This document shows positions 1-6,483 of a stretch of 10,164 nt of DNA, one piece after another; position 1 is the first letter of the stretch, and every line of letters starts with the position of its first letter. Position numbers and translations under genes: made by a program. The stretch comes from JAQGMJ01 sp036271855. Its GTDB lineage: Bacteria; Pseudomonadota; Gammaproteobacteria; Burkholderiales; JAEUOS01. The stretch covers positions 1 through 10,164 of the forward strand of contig DATAZV010000244.1 in the NCBI GenBank assembly GCA_036271855.1, read 5' to 3'. Under the pieces are notes generated by a model. The model had not been told where the DNA came from and ran no database searches. It worked only from the letters and a program-made list of their open reading frames with translations.

Positions 1-1239
1 CCCGGGCTGCGGAAACAGGGTGCCGTTGGCCGGGTGGGCCCGCGTGTCGATCAGCCCCTGCGCCAGGGCCGGCTGCACTTCCTGGCGCGGGGTCGGCGTG
101 ACTACGCCGCCGCATTCGGCCAGCAGGCGCGCATCGCGTTCGCGCGCCCGCGCCGGATCGCGCTCGCCGATCAGCTGGCCGACGTGCTTGATGCGGGTGG
201 TCAGCGCGGTGACGTGGCCCTTGCGCTCGGCGCCATAGGTGTCAAGCAGGGCATCGGCCGCGCCTTCGCGCAGCACGGCATGCAGCTTCCAGGCGAGATT
301 GGCGACATCGCGCACGCCCTGGCACATGCCCTGGCCGAGGAACGGCGGCTGCTGGTGCGCGCAATCACCGGCGACGAACACGCGGCCGGCGCGCCAGCGG
401 TCCGCCACCAGGGCGTGAAAGCGGTAGCTGGCCTGGCGCCACAGCACGGCATCGTCCGGCGTGATCCAGCGCGACAACAGGCGCCAGGTGCCGGCGGCAG
501 TGGCCAACTCCTTTGGGTCTTCGCCGGGGTTGATCGAGATCTCCCAGCGCCGGTGATTGCCCGCGCCGATGATGAAGGTGCAGGGGCGCGCCGGCTCGCA
601 ATATTGCACGCTCTCTTTGGGCAACTTGGCCAGGCCTTGCGGATGGACCTTGAGGTCGACCACCAGCCAGGGCTCGTCGAAGCCCAGGTCTTCGAGGCGG
701 ATGCCGGCCAGCTCGCGCACCGTGCTGGAGGCGCCGTCGCAGGCGAGGACGTAGCGCGCGCGCACGCTGCGGCTTGCAGCGCCCTCGCCCTGCAGTTGCA
801 GGGTCACGCCTTGCTCGTCCTGCGTCATGCCGGTGAGCGTGGTGCCGAGGTCGATGTCCACCGCGGGCAGGCTTTGCGCACGCTCGCGCAGGATCGCTTC
901 CACCGGCGGCTGGGTGAACACCAGCGAAGGGTGATAGCCCAGCGGATAGGGCGGCGCCACGGTGGACATGCGGCGGATCAGTTGCCCGTCGACGCCGTAG
1001 TAGCAGGAGTCGGTGAAGGGCTCGATGTGCGGCAGGATTTTTTCCACCACGCCGAGCTGCTGGAACACGCGCATGATCTCGTGGTCCAGCGCGACGGCGC
1101 GCGGCTTGTCGTAGACCTCGCGGGCGCGGTCGCACACGTAGGTGGAAAGGCCGAGGCCGCCGAGCAGGCCGGCCGCCACCGCGCCGGAGGGGCCGAAGCC
1201 GACGACGGCAACGTCGTATAGCTGGTTTTTCTCAGTCAC
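1..1239 (-). CDS. FAD-dependent aromatic monooxygenase, MhpA-like (partial, runs off left edge)
   Basis: Class A flavoprotein monooxygenase, expected to use NAD(P)H, FAD and O2 to hydroxylate a phenolic substrate to a catechol in the cytoplasm. The first 413 residues are present; MhpA-type enzymes have about 550, so the C-terminal thioredoxin-like region is missing at the window edge. Visible motifs are the N-terminal Rossmann GFGPSG (residues 14-19), the DG motif CDGASSTVR (167-175), and the FAD-ribityl motif AGDCAHQQPPFLGQGM (290-305) followed by GVRDVANLAWKL. The start is GTG at 1239: an in-frame TGA, which is the stop of the upstream dioxygenase, lies 30 bp before it and no ATG intervenes. 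No clear ribosome binding site precedes it, so translational coupling to the dioxygenase is likely. The partner gene encodes an extradiol dioxygenase, which fits catechol production. The family resembles 3-(3-hydroxyphenyl)propionate hydroxylase, but the exact substrate cannot be read from the sequence. Confidence 0.9.
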   Translation of the reverse strand, partial: MTEKNQLYDVAVVGFGPSGAVAAGLLGGLGLSTYVCDRAREVYDKPRAVALDHEIMRVFQQLGVVEKILPHIEPFTDSCYYGVDGQLIRRMSTVAPPYPLGYHPSLVFTQPPVEAILRERAQSLPAVDIDLGTTLTGMTQDEQGVTLQLQGEGAASRSVRARYVLACDGASSTVRELAGIRLEDLGFDEPWLVVDLKVHPQGLAKLPKESVQYCEPARPCTFIIGAGNHRRWEISINPGEDPKELATAAGTWRLLSRWITPDDAVLWRQASYRFHALVADRWRAGRVFVAGDCAHQQPPFLGQGMCQGVRDVANLAWKLHAVLREGAADALLDTYGAERKGHVTALTTRIKHVGQLIGERDPARARERDARLLAECGGVVTPTPRQEVQPALAQGLIDTRAHPANGTLFPQPG

Positions 1240-1269
1240 GCCGTGCCGGACGATGCGCGCAGGATGCGC

Positions 1270-2184
1270 TCAGGCGACCAGCCCGTCGGCAAAGCAGATC
1301 TCGCGCTGCGCCTGCTTGAGCGCGGCCGAGGGCGGCGCCGAAATGCCCCAGTGATCGACCCGTCCGGGCGGCCACTTCCAGTCTTCCGGGGTGCCGGTGA
1401 CGTAGCTGTCGTCGACCTGTTCGACTTCGGCGGTGTACTCGATCACGAAGCCGCCAGGGCCGACGAAGTAATTGAAGGCGTTGTCGCCGGGGCCGTGGCG
1501 CCCGGGGCCCCACTGGATGGCGTAGCCGGCGTCTTTCAGGCGGCCGCCGCCGCGCATCACCGACTCCAGGTCGGGCATGAAAAAGGCGACGTGGTTCAGA
1601 CAGTCGTTGTCGGCGTCGGCCAGGGCGATGCTGTGGTGGTCGCCGCGCGGCTTGGTGGGGATGCGCAGGAAGGCCATGATGCGGGTGCGGTCCGACAGTT
1701 TGAAGCCCAGCGCCTCGTAAAAGGCTTGCGCGCCGGGCGTGTCGTGGCTGTTCATCACCGCGTGCGCCAGGCGGATCGGGTGATCTTTTTCCGTTTGCGT
1801 ATCGGCGTGCTGCATATCGCCATGCACGAAGCGCAGGATGCGGCCCTGCACATCGCGCACGATCACCGCGATGCCGCCGCCCGGCTCGCTGACCGGCGTG
1901 GCGCGCGACAGCACTTCACCGCCGGCCGCCTGTGCCTTGTCCGCCAGCGCGTCGAGCACGGCGGCGGAAGGCGCGCGAAAAGTCACCATGCGCATTTCCG
2001 CCTTGAGGCTGGGAAACAGCGCCAGCAGATGATGGTCGGCACCGGTGCCGCGCAAATACACGGCGCCGCCGGCGCGTGCAGCGACCTTGAGCTTCCAGGT
2101 TTCGGTATAAAACTTCTCGGCCGCGGCCACGTCCGGCACGCCGATTTCCACGCTGCGCAGACTGCTGATCAAGTTTGTCTCCAT
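1270..2184 (-). CDS. Type I extradiol (catechol 2,3-type) ring-cleavage dioxygenase, VOC family
   Basis: Two-domain vicinal-oxygen-chelate dioxygenase (304 residues) expected to open a catechol ring by meta cleavage using Fe(II) or Mn(II). The catalytic C-terminal domain keeps the full set seen in BphC-type enzymes: metal ligands His141 (LAHAV), His198 (LNHVAF) and Glu249 (VIEY), plus His183 (DHHSIAL), His230 (GRHGPGDN) and Tyr239 (FNYF). Their spacing matches the family. The N-terminal domain (about 7-125) is the non-catalytic duplicate. The reading frame opens with GTG-GTG-ATG. I chose the ATG at 2184 because AGGA lies 8 bases before it, whereas it is only 2 bases from the first GTG. The gene is first in a minus-strand unit and is followed after 30 bp by the flavin monooxygenase. 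A strong-looking promoter lies upstream at 2232-2259, and the GntR gene diverges from it. The substrate is probably the monooxygenase product; its identity is unknown. Confidence 0.92.
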   Translation of the reverse strand: METNLISSLRSVEIGVPDVAAAEKFYTETWKLKVAARAGGAVYLRGTGADHHLLALFPSLKAEMRMVTFRAPSAAVLDALADKAQAAGGEVLSRATPVSEPGGGIAVIVRDVQGRILRFVHGDMQHADTQTEKDHPIRLAHAVMNSHDTPGAQAFYEALGFKLSDRTRIMAFLRIPTKPRGDHHSIALADADNDCLNHVAFFMPDLESVMRGGGRLKDAGYAIQWGPGRHGPGDNAFNYFVGPGGFVIEYTAEVEQVDDSYVTGTPEDWKWPPGRVDHWGISAPPSAALKQAQREICFADGLVA

Positions 2185-2231
2185 CACCACCGTCCTGCTG
2201 AATTAGGTTGAAGCTACAAGCATAGCGTCAA

Positions 2232-2259
2232 ATTATATACATAAAAAATCTTGATTCAA
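2232..2259 (-). promoter_or_regulatory. Predicted sigma70-type promoter for the dioxygenase-monooxygenase unit
   Basis: On the minus strand a TTGAAT box (2254-2259) and a perfect TATAAT box (2232-2237) are separated by 16 bases. Transcription would start near 2225, giving a 5' leader of about 40 bases before the ATG at 2184. The -10 box overlaps the left arm of the inverted repeat at 2235-2243, so binding there should repress. Predicted by eye only. Confidence 0.65.
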
Positions 2260-2273
2260 TGCAATATGTATAT
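2235..2273. promoter_or_regulatory. Candidate GntR operator: 9+9 bp inverted repeat
   Basis: ATATACATA (2235-2243) and TATGTATAT (2265-2273) are exact reverse complements separated by 21 bases. They lie in the divergent intergenic region next to a gntR gene. The left arm covers the -10 box of the dioxygenase promoter and the right arm lies upstream of gntR. FCD-type GntR regulators commonly bind short AT-rich palindromes in such positions. That this regulator binds here is inference. Confidence 0.5.
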
Positions 2274-2276
2274 TTC

Positions 2277-2304
2277 TTGCGCCCGGAAAAATTATATGTA
2301 GAAT
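2277..2304 (+). promoter_or_regulatory. Possible gntR promoter, implying a leaderless mRNA
   Basis: TTGCGC (2277-2282) and TAGAAT (2299-2304) are separated by 16 bases. The gntR ATG begins 7 bases after the -10 box, which is where transcription would normally start. No Shine-Dalgarno sequence precedes this ATG (the bases are GAATCGCCGC). The -35 box is only a moderate match. Confidence 0.35.
2294..2300. promoter_or_regulatory. Third copy of the operator core
   Basis: ATATGTA here repeats the core found at 2264-2270 in the same orientation, exactly 30 bases downstream, or close to three helical turns. It abuts the proposed gntR -10 box (2299-2304), so it could serve autorepression. The motif is short and lies in AT-rich DNA, so chance remains possible. 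Confidence 0.35.
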
Positions 2305-2310
2305 CGCCGC

Positions 2311-3012
2311 ATGCCCAAGCTTGCCCTTGCCGTCAGCGGCTCCGAAACCCTGGCCACCAGTTTGTACGACCGGATTCGCGCCGAGGTGCTGGCGGGCAAG
2401 CTGGAGCCGGCGCGCAAGCTGCAGATCGAGTTTCTTTGCGATCGCTACAGCGCAGGGCAGACGCCGGTACGCGAGGCGCTGAACCGCCTGACCAGCGATG
2501 GCCTGGTGGAGCGCCGCGAGCAGCGCGGCTTTGCCGTCGCCCCGGTGAGCATCGCCGACCTGAAGGAAATCACCAAGACGCGCTGCTGGCTCGAAGAGGT
2601 GGCGCTGCGCGAGTCGATGGCGAATCGCTCGGCGGCATGGGAAGAGGCCCTCGTATTGGCGCATCACCGGCTGATGAAAATGCCGCGCTCCAGCTCGAAC
2701 GCAGGCTACGAGGAAAACCCGGCCTGGGAAGCCCTGCACAAGGCGTTTCACAATGCGCTGATCGGCGCCTGCCAGTCGCGCTGGCTGATTGCCTTTTGCG
2801 AACAGCTGGCGGACCAGCTTTACCGCTATCGCCAGCTTGCCGTACACCGCACCTACCCGAACCGCCACGAGCGTGTCGAGCACCAGGCGATCGTCGATGC
2901 CGTGCTGGCCGACGATGCCGACCAGGCGGTGAAACTACTCAACAAGCATTATCAGGAAACCGCCGACATCATTCTCGCGGACGCACGCCTGTTCGGCGAG
3001 CCGGTGGAATAA
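2311..3012 (+). CDS. GntR family transcriptional regulator, FadR/FCD subfamily
   Basis: A 233-residue DNA-binding regulator. The N-terminal winged helix-turn-helix (about 12-80) includes the GntR signature around LYDRIRAEVLAGKLEP, QTPVREALNRLTSDGLVE and the wing QRGFAVAPV. The all-helical FCD effector domain (about 85-225) keeps three histidines, His147 (KAFHNAL), His191 (EHQAIVDAV) and His213 (NKHYQET), consistent with the metal-binding FCD class that senses small carboxylic acids. It diverges from the dioxygenase-monooxygenase unit and is followed after 79 bp by the Bug receptor, so it probably controls one or both. The start at 2311 agrees with the family's N-terminal length, but no ribosome binding site is visible and the transcript may be leaderless. 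The effector is probably a pathway acid intermediate, which is inference. Confidence 0.93.
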   Translation: MPKLALAVSGSETLATSLYDRIRAEVLAGKLEPARKLQIEFLCDRYSAGQTPVREALNRLTSDGLVERREQRGFAVAPVSIADLKEITKTRCWLEEVALRESMANRSAAWEEALVLAHHRLMKMPRSSSNAGYEENPAWEALHKAFHNALIGACQSRWLIAFCEQLADQLYRYRQLAVHRTYPNRHERVEHQAIVDAVLADDADQAVKLLNKHYQETADIILADARLFGEPVE

Positions 3013-3038
3013 GCACGAATACCGTATTACCGACAACC

Positions 3039-3066
3039 GGGCCAGGAGCCGCATACCGGCCTGGCC
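3039..3066 (+). other. Stem-loop between gntR and the Bug receptor gene
   Basis: GGCCAGG (3040-3046) pairs with CCTGGCC (3060-3066) across a 13-base loop, 27 bases after the gntR stop and 25 bases before the next ATG. No U-run follows, so it is not a standard intrinsic terminator. It could be an mRNA processing or stability element that sets different levels of regulator and receptor, or it could be chance in GC-rich DNA. Confidence 0.3.
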
Positions 3067-3091
3067 AGCAACAGCAACAAGGAGACAAACC

Positions 3092-4072
3092 ATGAGCCTC
3101 ATCACTTCACGCGTCCTTTCCCTGCTCGCCTTCGCGGCGGCGGCGCTTGCCTGCGCCGCCCCGGCGCAGGCGCAGCCCTGGCCGAACAAGCCGGTGCGCA
3201 TCATCCTGTCGCAGGCACCGGGCACTTCGCCCGACATCGCCGCGCGCCTGATCACCGACCGCCTGGGGCGCCTGTGGGGCCAGGGCGTGGTGATCGACAA
3301 CCGCGCCGGCGGGCAGAACGTGATCGGCGCGGTGGCCGCCGCTCACGCCGCGCCGGACGGCTACACCTTTTTCTTTGCCACCACCGCGGCCATCGTCACC
3401 AACCCGCTGACCTTCAAGACCCTGCCCTACGACCCGCCGAAGGATTTCGAATCGGTAGCGATGATCGCCAAGTCGCCGATGGTGGTGGCCGTGAGTTCGG
3501 CCGTACCGGCGAAAAACCTGCAGGAACTGGTGGCGCTGGACAAGGCCAAGCCCGGCACCATTTCCACCGCCCATGAAGGCCCGCGTACCTTCAGCGGCAT
3601 GATGAGCGCGGCTCTGAACCAGGCCACCGGAATGAAGACCCTGCTGGTGCCCTACAACGGCGCCACCGCCGCGATCCAGGACACCGTCGGCGGCCGCACG
3701 CAGGTGGTGCTGCTCTCTTCCGCTTCCGTGGTGCCCTTCATCAAGCGCGGCGACCTGCGGCCGATCGCGGTGACGGCGAGCAAGCGCGTGGTCGGCTTCG
3801 AGGACGTGCCGACGCTGGCCGAGAGCTACCCCGGCTTCGAATACGTCGGCTGGTTTGCCCTGCTGGCCCCGGCCGGCACGCCGAAAGACATCGTCACCCG
3901 TGTCAACCACGACCTCAACACCGCGATGGCCGACCCCGCCCTGGCGCCGAAGCTGCGCGACCTCGGGCTGATCATCGACACCGGCGACCCGGCCTACCTG
4001 GACGGCTTTTTGTCGGCGGAACGCGTGCGCTGGAGCAAGCTGATCAAGGAAATCGGCCTGCAGCCCGAATAG
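3092..4072 (+). CDS. Bug/TctC-family periplasmic solute-binding receptor
   Basis: A 326-residue tripartite tricarboxylate transporter receptor, expected to bind a small carboxylate or similar solute in the periplasm. A Sec signal peptide (MSLITSRVLSLLAFAAAALA...) probably ends at AQA27 before QPWPNKPVRII, the typical mature N-terminus of this family. Further family features are the APGTSPDIAARLITDRL stretch, the VIDNRAGGQNVIGAVAAAHA segment, and the DGYTFFFATTA and KTLPYDPPKDFESVAMIA blocks. AAGGAG (3079-3084) lies 7 bases before the ATG. No TctA or TctB membrane partner is present, as is usual for the many orphan Bug genes of Burkholderiales. The position after gntR suggests the ligand belongs to the regulated pathway. 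An orphan receptor may work with distant TctAB proteins or act only in sensing. The ligand cannot be predicted. Confidence 0.93.
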   Translation: MSLITSRVLSLLAFAAAALACAAPAQAQPWPNKPVRIILSQAPGTSPDIAARLITDRLGRLWGQGVVIDNRAGGQNVIGAVAAAHAAPDGYTFFFATTAAIVTNPLTFKTLPYDPPKDFESVAMIAKSPMVVAVSSAVPAKNLQELVALDKAKPGTISTAHEGPRTFSGMMSAALNQATGMKTLLVPYNGATAAIQDTVGGRTQVVLLSSASVVPFIKRGDLRPIAVTASKRVVGFEDVPTLAESYPGFEYVGWFALLAPAGTPKDIVTRVNHDLNTAMADPALAPKLRDLGLIIDTGDPAYLDGFLSAERVRWSKLIKEIGLQPE

Positions 4073-4177
4073 GTTTCAGATACAGGCAGCACAGCAATGC
4101 ACTAGCGGCACAGCCGGCGCAGGCGCCCGTCCGGCATTCATAAAAAATCGGCGCGACTGTTTCGGAGGAGGGACATC

Positions 4178-4744
4178 ATGATCACCATGCAAAGGCGCGA
4201 CTTTGTCAAGCGCGTGGGGTTGGGGGCGCTGGCCTTTACGGTAGGCGGCGCCGAAGTGATGCTGACGCCCAGCCAGGCACATGCGCAAGGCGTGCCCTAC
4301 AAGGTGCTGACGGCCGAAGAGGCGAAGACCCTGGACGCGGTATGCGAAACCCTGCTGCCCGGCGCGCAGCGCGCGGGTGTGACGCACTTCGTCGACCACC
4401 AGTTGGCGGTGCCGCCGGACCAGTCTTTCCTGATGGCGCGGGTGGCCAATGTGCAGCCGCCGTTCGTCAACATCTATCGCGGCGGCATCGGGGCAATCAA
4501 CCGCTCGGCGCAGGCGATGCACGGCAAGCGCTTCGAGGAACTCGACGCCAAAGCCCAGTACGTGTTCATCGACGCCATGCGCCAGAACAAGATCGAGGGC
4601 TGGGCCGGGCCGCCCGGCCCCTTCATTTATTTCCTGATGCGCCATGACGCGGTGGACGTGGTCTACGGCACCGTCGAAGGCATCGAGAGCCTGGGCACGC
4701 CCTACATGGCGCACATCGCGCCGCCGACGAGGTGGGAAGCATGA
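4178..4744 (+). CDS. Gluconate 2-dehydrogenase subunit 3-like protein with Tat signal
   Basis: A 188-residue small subunit of a flavoprotein dehydrogenase. The N-terminus QRRDFVK (5-11), followed by a hydrophobic stretch and a cleavage site near AHA36, is a twin-arginine signal. The mature part contains the family's EEAKTLDAVCETLLPGAQRAG segment and the C-terminal region GWAGPPGPFIYFLMRHDAVDVVYGT. In known gluconate, sorbitol and glucose dehydrogenases this subunit carries the signal and escorts the folded GMC subunit across the membrane. GGAGGAG (4164-4170) lies 7 bases before the ATG at 4178; a second ATG at 4187 is less well placed. The stop overlaps the next gene's start by 4 bp (ATGA), a sign of translational coupling and equal amounts. 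The gap to the preceding receptor gene is 105 bp, with no convincing promoter or terminator seen. Confidence 0.9.
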   Translation: MITMQRRDFVKRVGLGALAFTVGGAEVMLTPSQAHAQGVPYKVLTAEEAKTLDAVCETLLPGAQRAGVTHFVDHQLAVPPDQSFLMARVANVQPPFVNIYRGGIGAINRSAQAMHGKRFEELDAKAQYVFIDAMRQNKIEGWAGPPGPFIYFLMRHDAVDVVYGTVEGIESLGTPYMAHIAPPTRWEA

Positions 4745-6318
4745 GCACCGAAAAAGTTGATCTGTTGATCGTCGGCGCGGGCGCCTCAGGCGCGCTGTAC
4801 GCGGCGGTGCTGGCAAAGGCCGGCAAGAAGGTTCTGATCCTCGAGCAGGGTCCCGACTGGAAACTGGGCGACATGGTGAGCAACGAGATCTGGGGCCGGC
4901 GCCTGAAAGGCGGCGCCCCGGTGACGCTCGAGGGCCGCGACAAGATGGGTTACGGCTACAACTCGGGCTACGGTTCGGGCGGTTCGGCCGCGCATTATTT
5001 CGCCATGTTCCCGCGCATGCTGCCCTCCGACTTCAACATGAAAAGCGCGCACGGCCGCGGGCTGGACTGGCCGATGAGCTACGCCGAACTGGCGCCCTAC
5101 TACGACCGCGTGGCGCAAGATATCGGCATCTCCGGCGATGCCAAGGCCGAAGAGCGCTGGCGCCCGCCGGGGCAGGCTTACCCGATGCCGCCCCTGCCGA
5201 GCTTTCGCCATGGCGATGTCTGGCTCAAGGGATTCGACGCGCTGGGCATGAAGACCGCGCGCGCCACTGTCGGCATCAACAGCCGTGAATTCAAGGGCCG
5301 CCCCGCCTGCGTGTATGACGGCTGGTGCAACGCCGGCTGCCCCACCGGCGCGCTGGCGAATCCGCAAAGCACTTATTTGAAAGAAGCGCGCGCGGCTGGT
5401 GCGGTGCTGAAAAACGGCTGCACCGTCACCCGGATACTGACCAACGCGAAGGGTGACCGCGCCACCGGCGTCGAGTACTACGACGAGAAAAAGCAAAAGC
5501 AGGTGCAGGAGGCCAGCGTGGTGCTGATCGCCGCCTTTGTCTCGCAGGCGCCGCGCCTGTTGCTCAATTCGGCCAACGACAAGCATCCCAACGGCTTGTC
5601 GAACCGGAACGGCCTGGTGGGCCGCTACCTGATGGCGCACACCGGCTCCACCATCTGGGGCATGTTCGACGAGCCCGACGTGCAGAACTACATGGGAACG
5701 CTGGCGCCGATGCACTGGTCCTACGACCGCTACGGCAAAACCACGCGAAAAAACGCCTTCGGCAGCACGCTGTGGCATTGCAGCCCGGCGATCAAGCCGA
5801 ACGACATCGGCGGCATCGCCAATTCACGCAACGACCTGTTCGGCCAGCCGCTGGCCGATTTCATCAAGAAGGCCTCGAAACAACTGGCGCGCCTGCAGGC
5901 GTTTTGCGAAGAACTGCCGAACGCCGACAACCGTGTCGACCTCGACACCAGCCGCAAGGACGAATTCGGTCTGCCGATGGCGCGCATGACCCACACCTAC
6001 GATGCGGATGCGATGGGGCTGTGGCAAGCCGGCGTGGATGAAGGGCTGGAGATCGCCAAGGCCGCAGGCGCCAAGGATTATTGGGCGATCCGCGGCGCGC
6101 CCACCATCCACATGGCCGGCGGCACCGCGATGGGCAAGAGCGCGGCGGACTCGGTGTGCGACGGCTACGGGCGTACGCATGAGATCGGCAATCTGTTTCT
6201 TTCCGGGGCTTCGGTGTTTCCGACCGAAGGGGCAGTCAACCCGACTTACACCATCTATGCGGTGTCGTTGCGCGGAGCGGAGCATATGGTGAAGAACTGG
6301 GCAAGCATCGCCGCCTGA
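4741..6318 (+). CDS. GMC family FAD oxidoreductase, dehydrogenase large subunit
   Basis: A 525-residue glucose-methanol-choline flavoprotein that oxidises an alcohol or sugar hydroxyl, probably in the periplasm after co-export with the preceding Tat-signal subunit, since it has no signal of its own. The FAD-binding motif GAGASG is at 12-17, with Glu following in VLILEQG. The catalytic pair of the GMC C-terminal domain is His457 (HMAGG) and Asn500 (NPTYTI), at the usual separation. A Cys190-x5-Cys196-x3-Cys200-Pro motif resembles the iron-sulfur cluster region of bacterial FAD-dependent glucose dehydrogenases, although the second Cys of their adjacent CC pair is Val191 here. The ATG at 4741 is chosen over a GTG at 4732 because it forms the ATGA overlap and follows GAGGTGG. 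A cytochrome c third subunit would normally follow but is absent. The substrate is unknown; sugar, cyclic alcohol or aryl alcohol are all possible. Confidence 0.92.
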   Translation: MSTEKVDLLIVGAGASGALYAAVLAKAGKKVLILEQGPDWKLGDMVSNEIWGRRLKGGAPVTLEGRDKMGYGYNSGYGSGGSAAHYFAMFPRMLPSDFNMKSAHGRGLDWPMSYAELAPYYDRVAQDIGISGDAKAEERWRPPGQAYPMPPLPSFRHGDVWLKGFDALGMKTARATVGINSREFKGRPACVYDGWCNAGCPTGALANPQSTYLKEARAAGAVLKNGCTVTRILTNAKGDRATGVEYYDEKKQKQVQEASVVLIAAFVSQAPRLLLNSANDKHPNGLSNRNGLVGRYLMAHTGSTIWGMFDEPDVQNYMGTLAPMHWSYDRYGKTTRKNAFGSTLWHCSPAIKPNDIGGIANSRNDLFGQPLADFIKKASKQLARLQAFCEELPNADNRVDLDTSRKDEFGLPMARMTHTYDADAMGLWQAGVDEGLEIAKAAGAKDYWAIRGAPTIHMAGGTAMGKSAADSVCDGYGRTHEIGNLFLSGASVFPTEGAVNPTYTIYAVSLRGAEHMVKNWASIAA

Positions 6319-6345
6319 ACGGAGTAAAGGCCGCACTACCTCGAC

Positions 6346-6437
6346 TGTCATTCCCGCGAAAGCGGGAATCCGGTTCCTGTTTCGGATCGCCGAAATCTTG
6401 AAACACGGGCTGGATTCCCGCTTTCGCGGGAATGACA
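6346..6437. repeat. Nested palindromic element, 26 bp perfect terminal inverted repeats
   Basis: Two exact inverted 26-base arms (6346-6371 and 6412-6437) flank a 40-base centre. Each arm contains its own hairpin, ATTCCCGC-GAAA-GCGGGAAT, with an 8 bp stem and a GAAA loop on one strand. The centre holds another hairpin, TTTCGG-ATCG-CCGAAA (6380-6395), and inner TGTTTC/GAAACA matches continue the large palindrome. Such ATTCCCGCG-containing repeats are known as dispersed elements in betaproteobacteria and resemble neisserial dRS3-type repeats. It lies between convergent genes, 27 bp after the GMC stop and 46 bp before the transglutaminase stop, so it could also end transcription in both directions. 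Confidence 0.85.
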
Positions 6438-6483
6438 GCAAGGGCGCGCGTCAGACGCACTCTGGGATTCACATGTCGAGCGC

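Noticed and set aside
34..1221. Long plus-strand open frame (395 codons) opposite the monooxygenase
   Set aside because: The minus strand encodes a monooxygenase with three intact FAD motifs. The plus-strand product is rich in Ala, Gly, His and Arg with no recognisable family, as expected of an antisense frame in GC-rich DNA.
1270..2184. Glyoxalase or fosfomycin-resistance protein as an alternative for the VOC gene
   Set aside because: The two-domain length and the complete extradiol set of His141, His183, His198, His230, Tyr239 and Glu249 favour a ring-cleavage dioxygenase.
1243..2211. Plus-strand open frame of 322 codons opposite the dioxygenase
   Set aside because: The minus strand holds all active-site residues of an extradiol dioxygenase; the opposite frame has no motif.
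2259..3095. Alternative frame of 278 codons overlapping gntR and its promoter region
   Set aside because: It starts inside the proposed regulatory region, lacks a ribosome binding site and overlaps a clear GntR/FCD protein.
4113..4135. Possible terminator after the Bug receptor gene (GCCGG/CCGGC)
   Set aside because: The 5 bp arms are too short, the loop is long and no U-run follows; expected by chance at this GC content.
4786..5778. Minus-strand open frame of 330 codons inside the GMC gene
   Set aside because: The GMC protein on the plus strand has its FAD motif and catalytic His/Asn; the antisense product shows no family features.
6346..6437. Possible CRISPR repeat pair
   Set aside because: There are only two copies, they are in inverted orientation, and the centre is itself palindromic; no regular repeat-spacer series exists.
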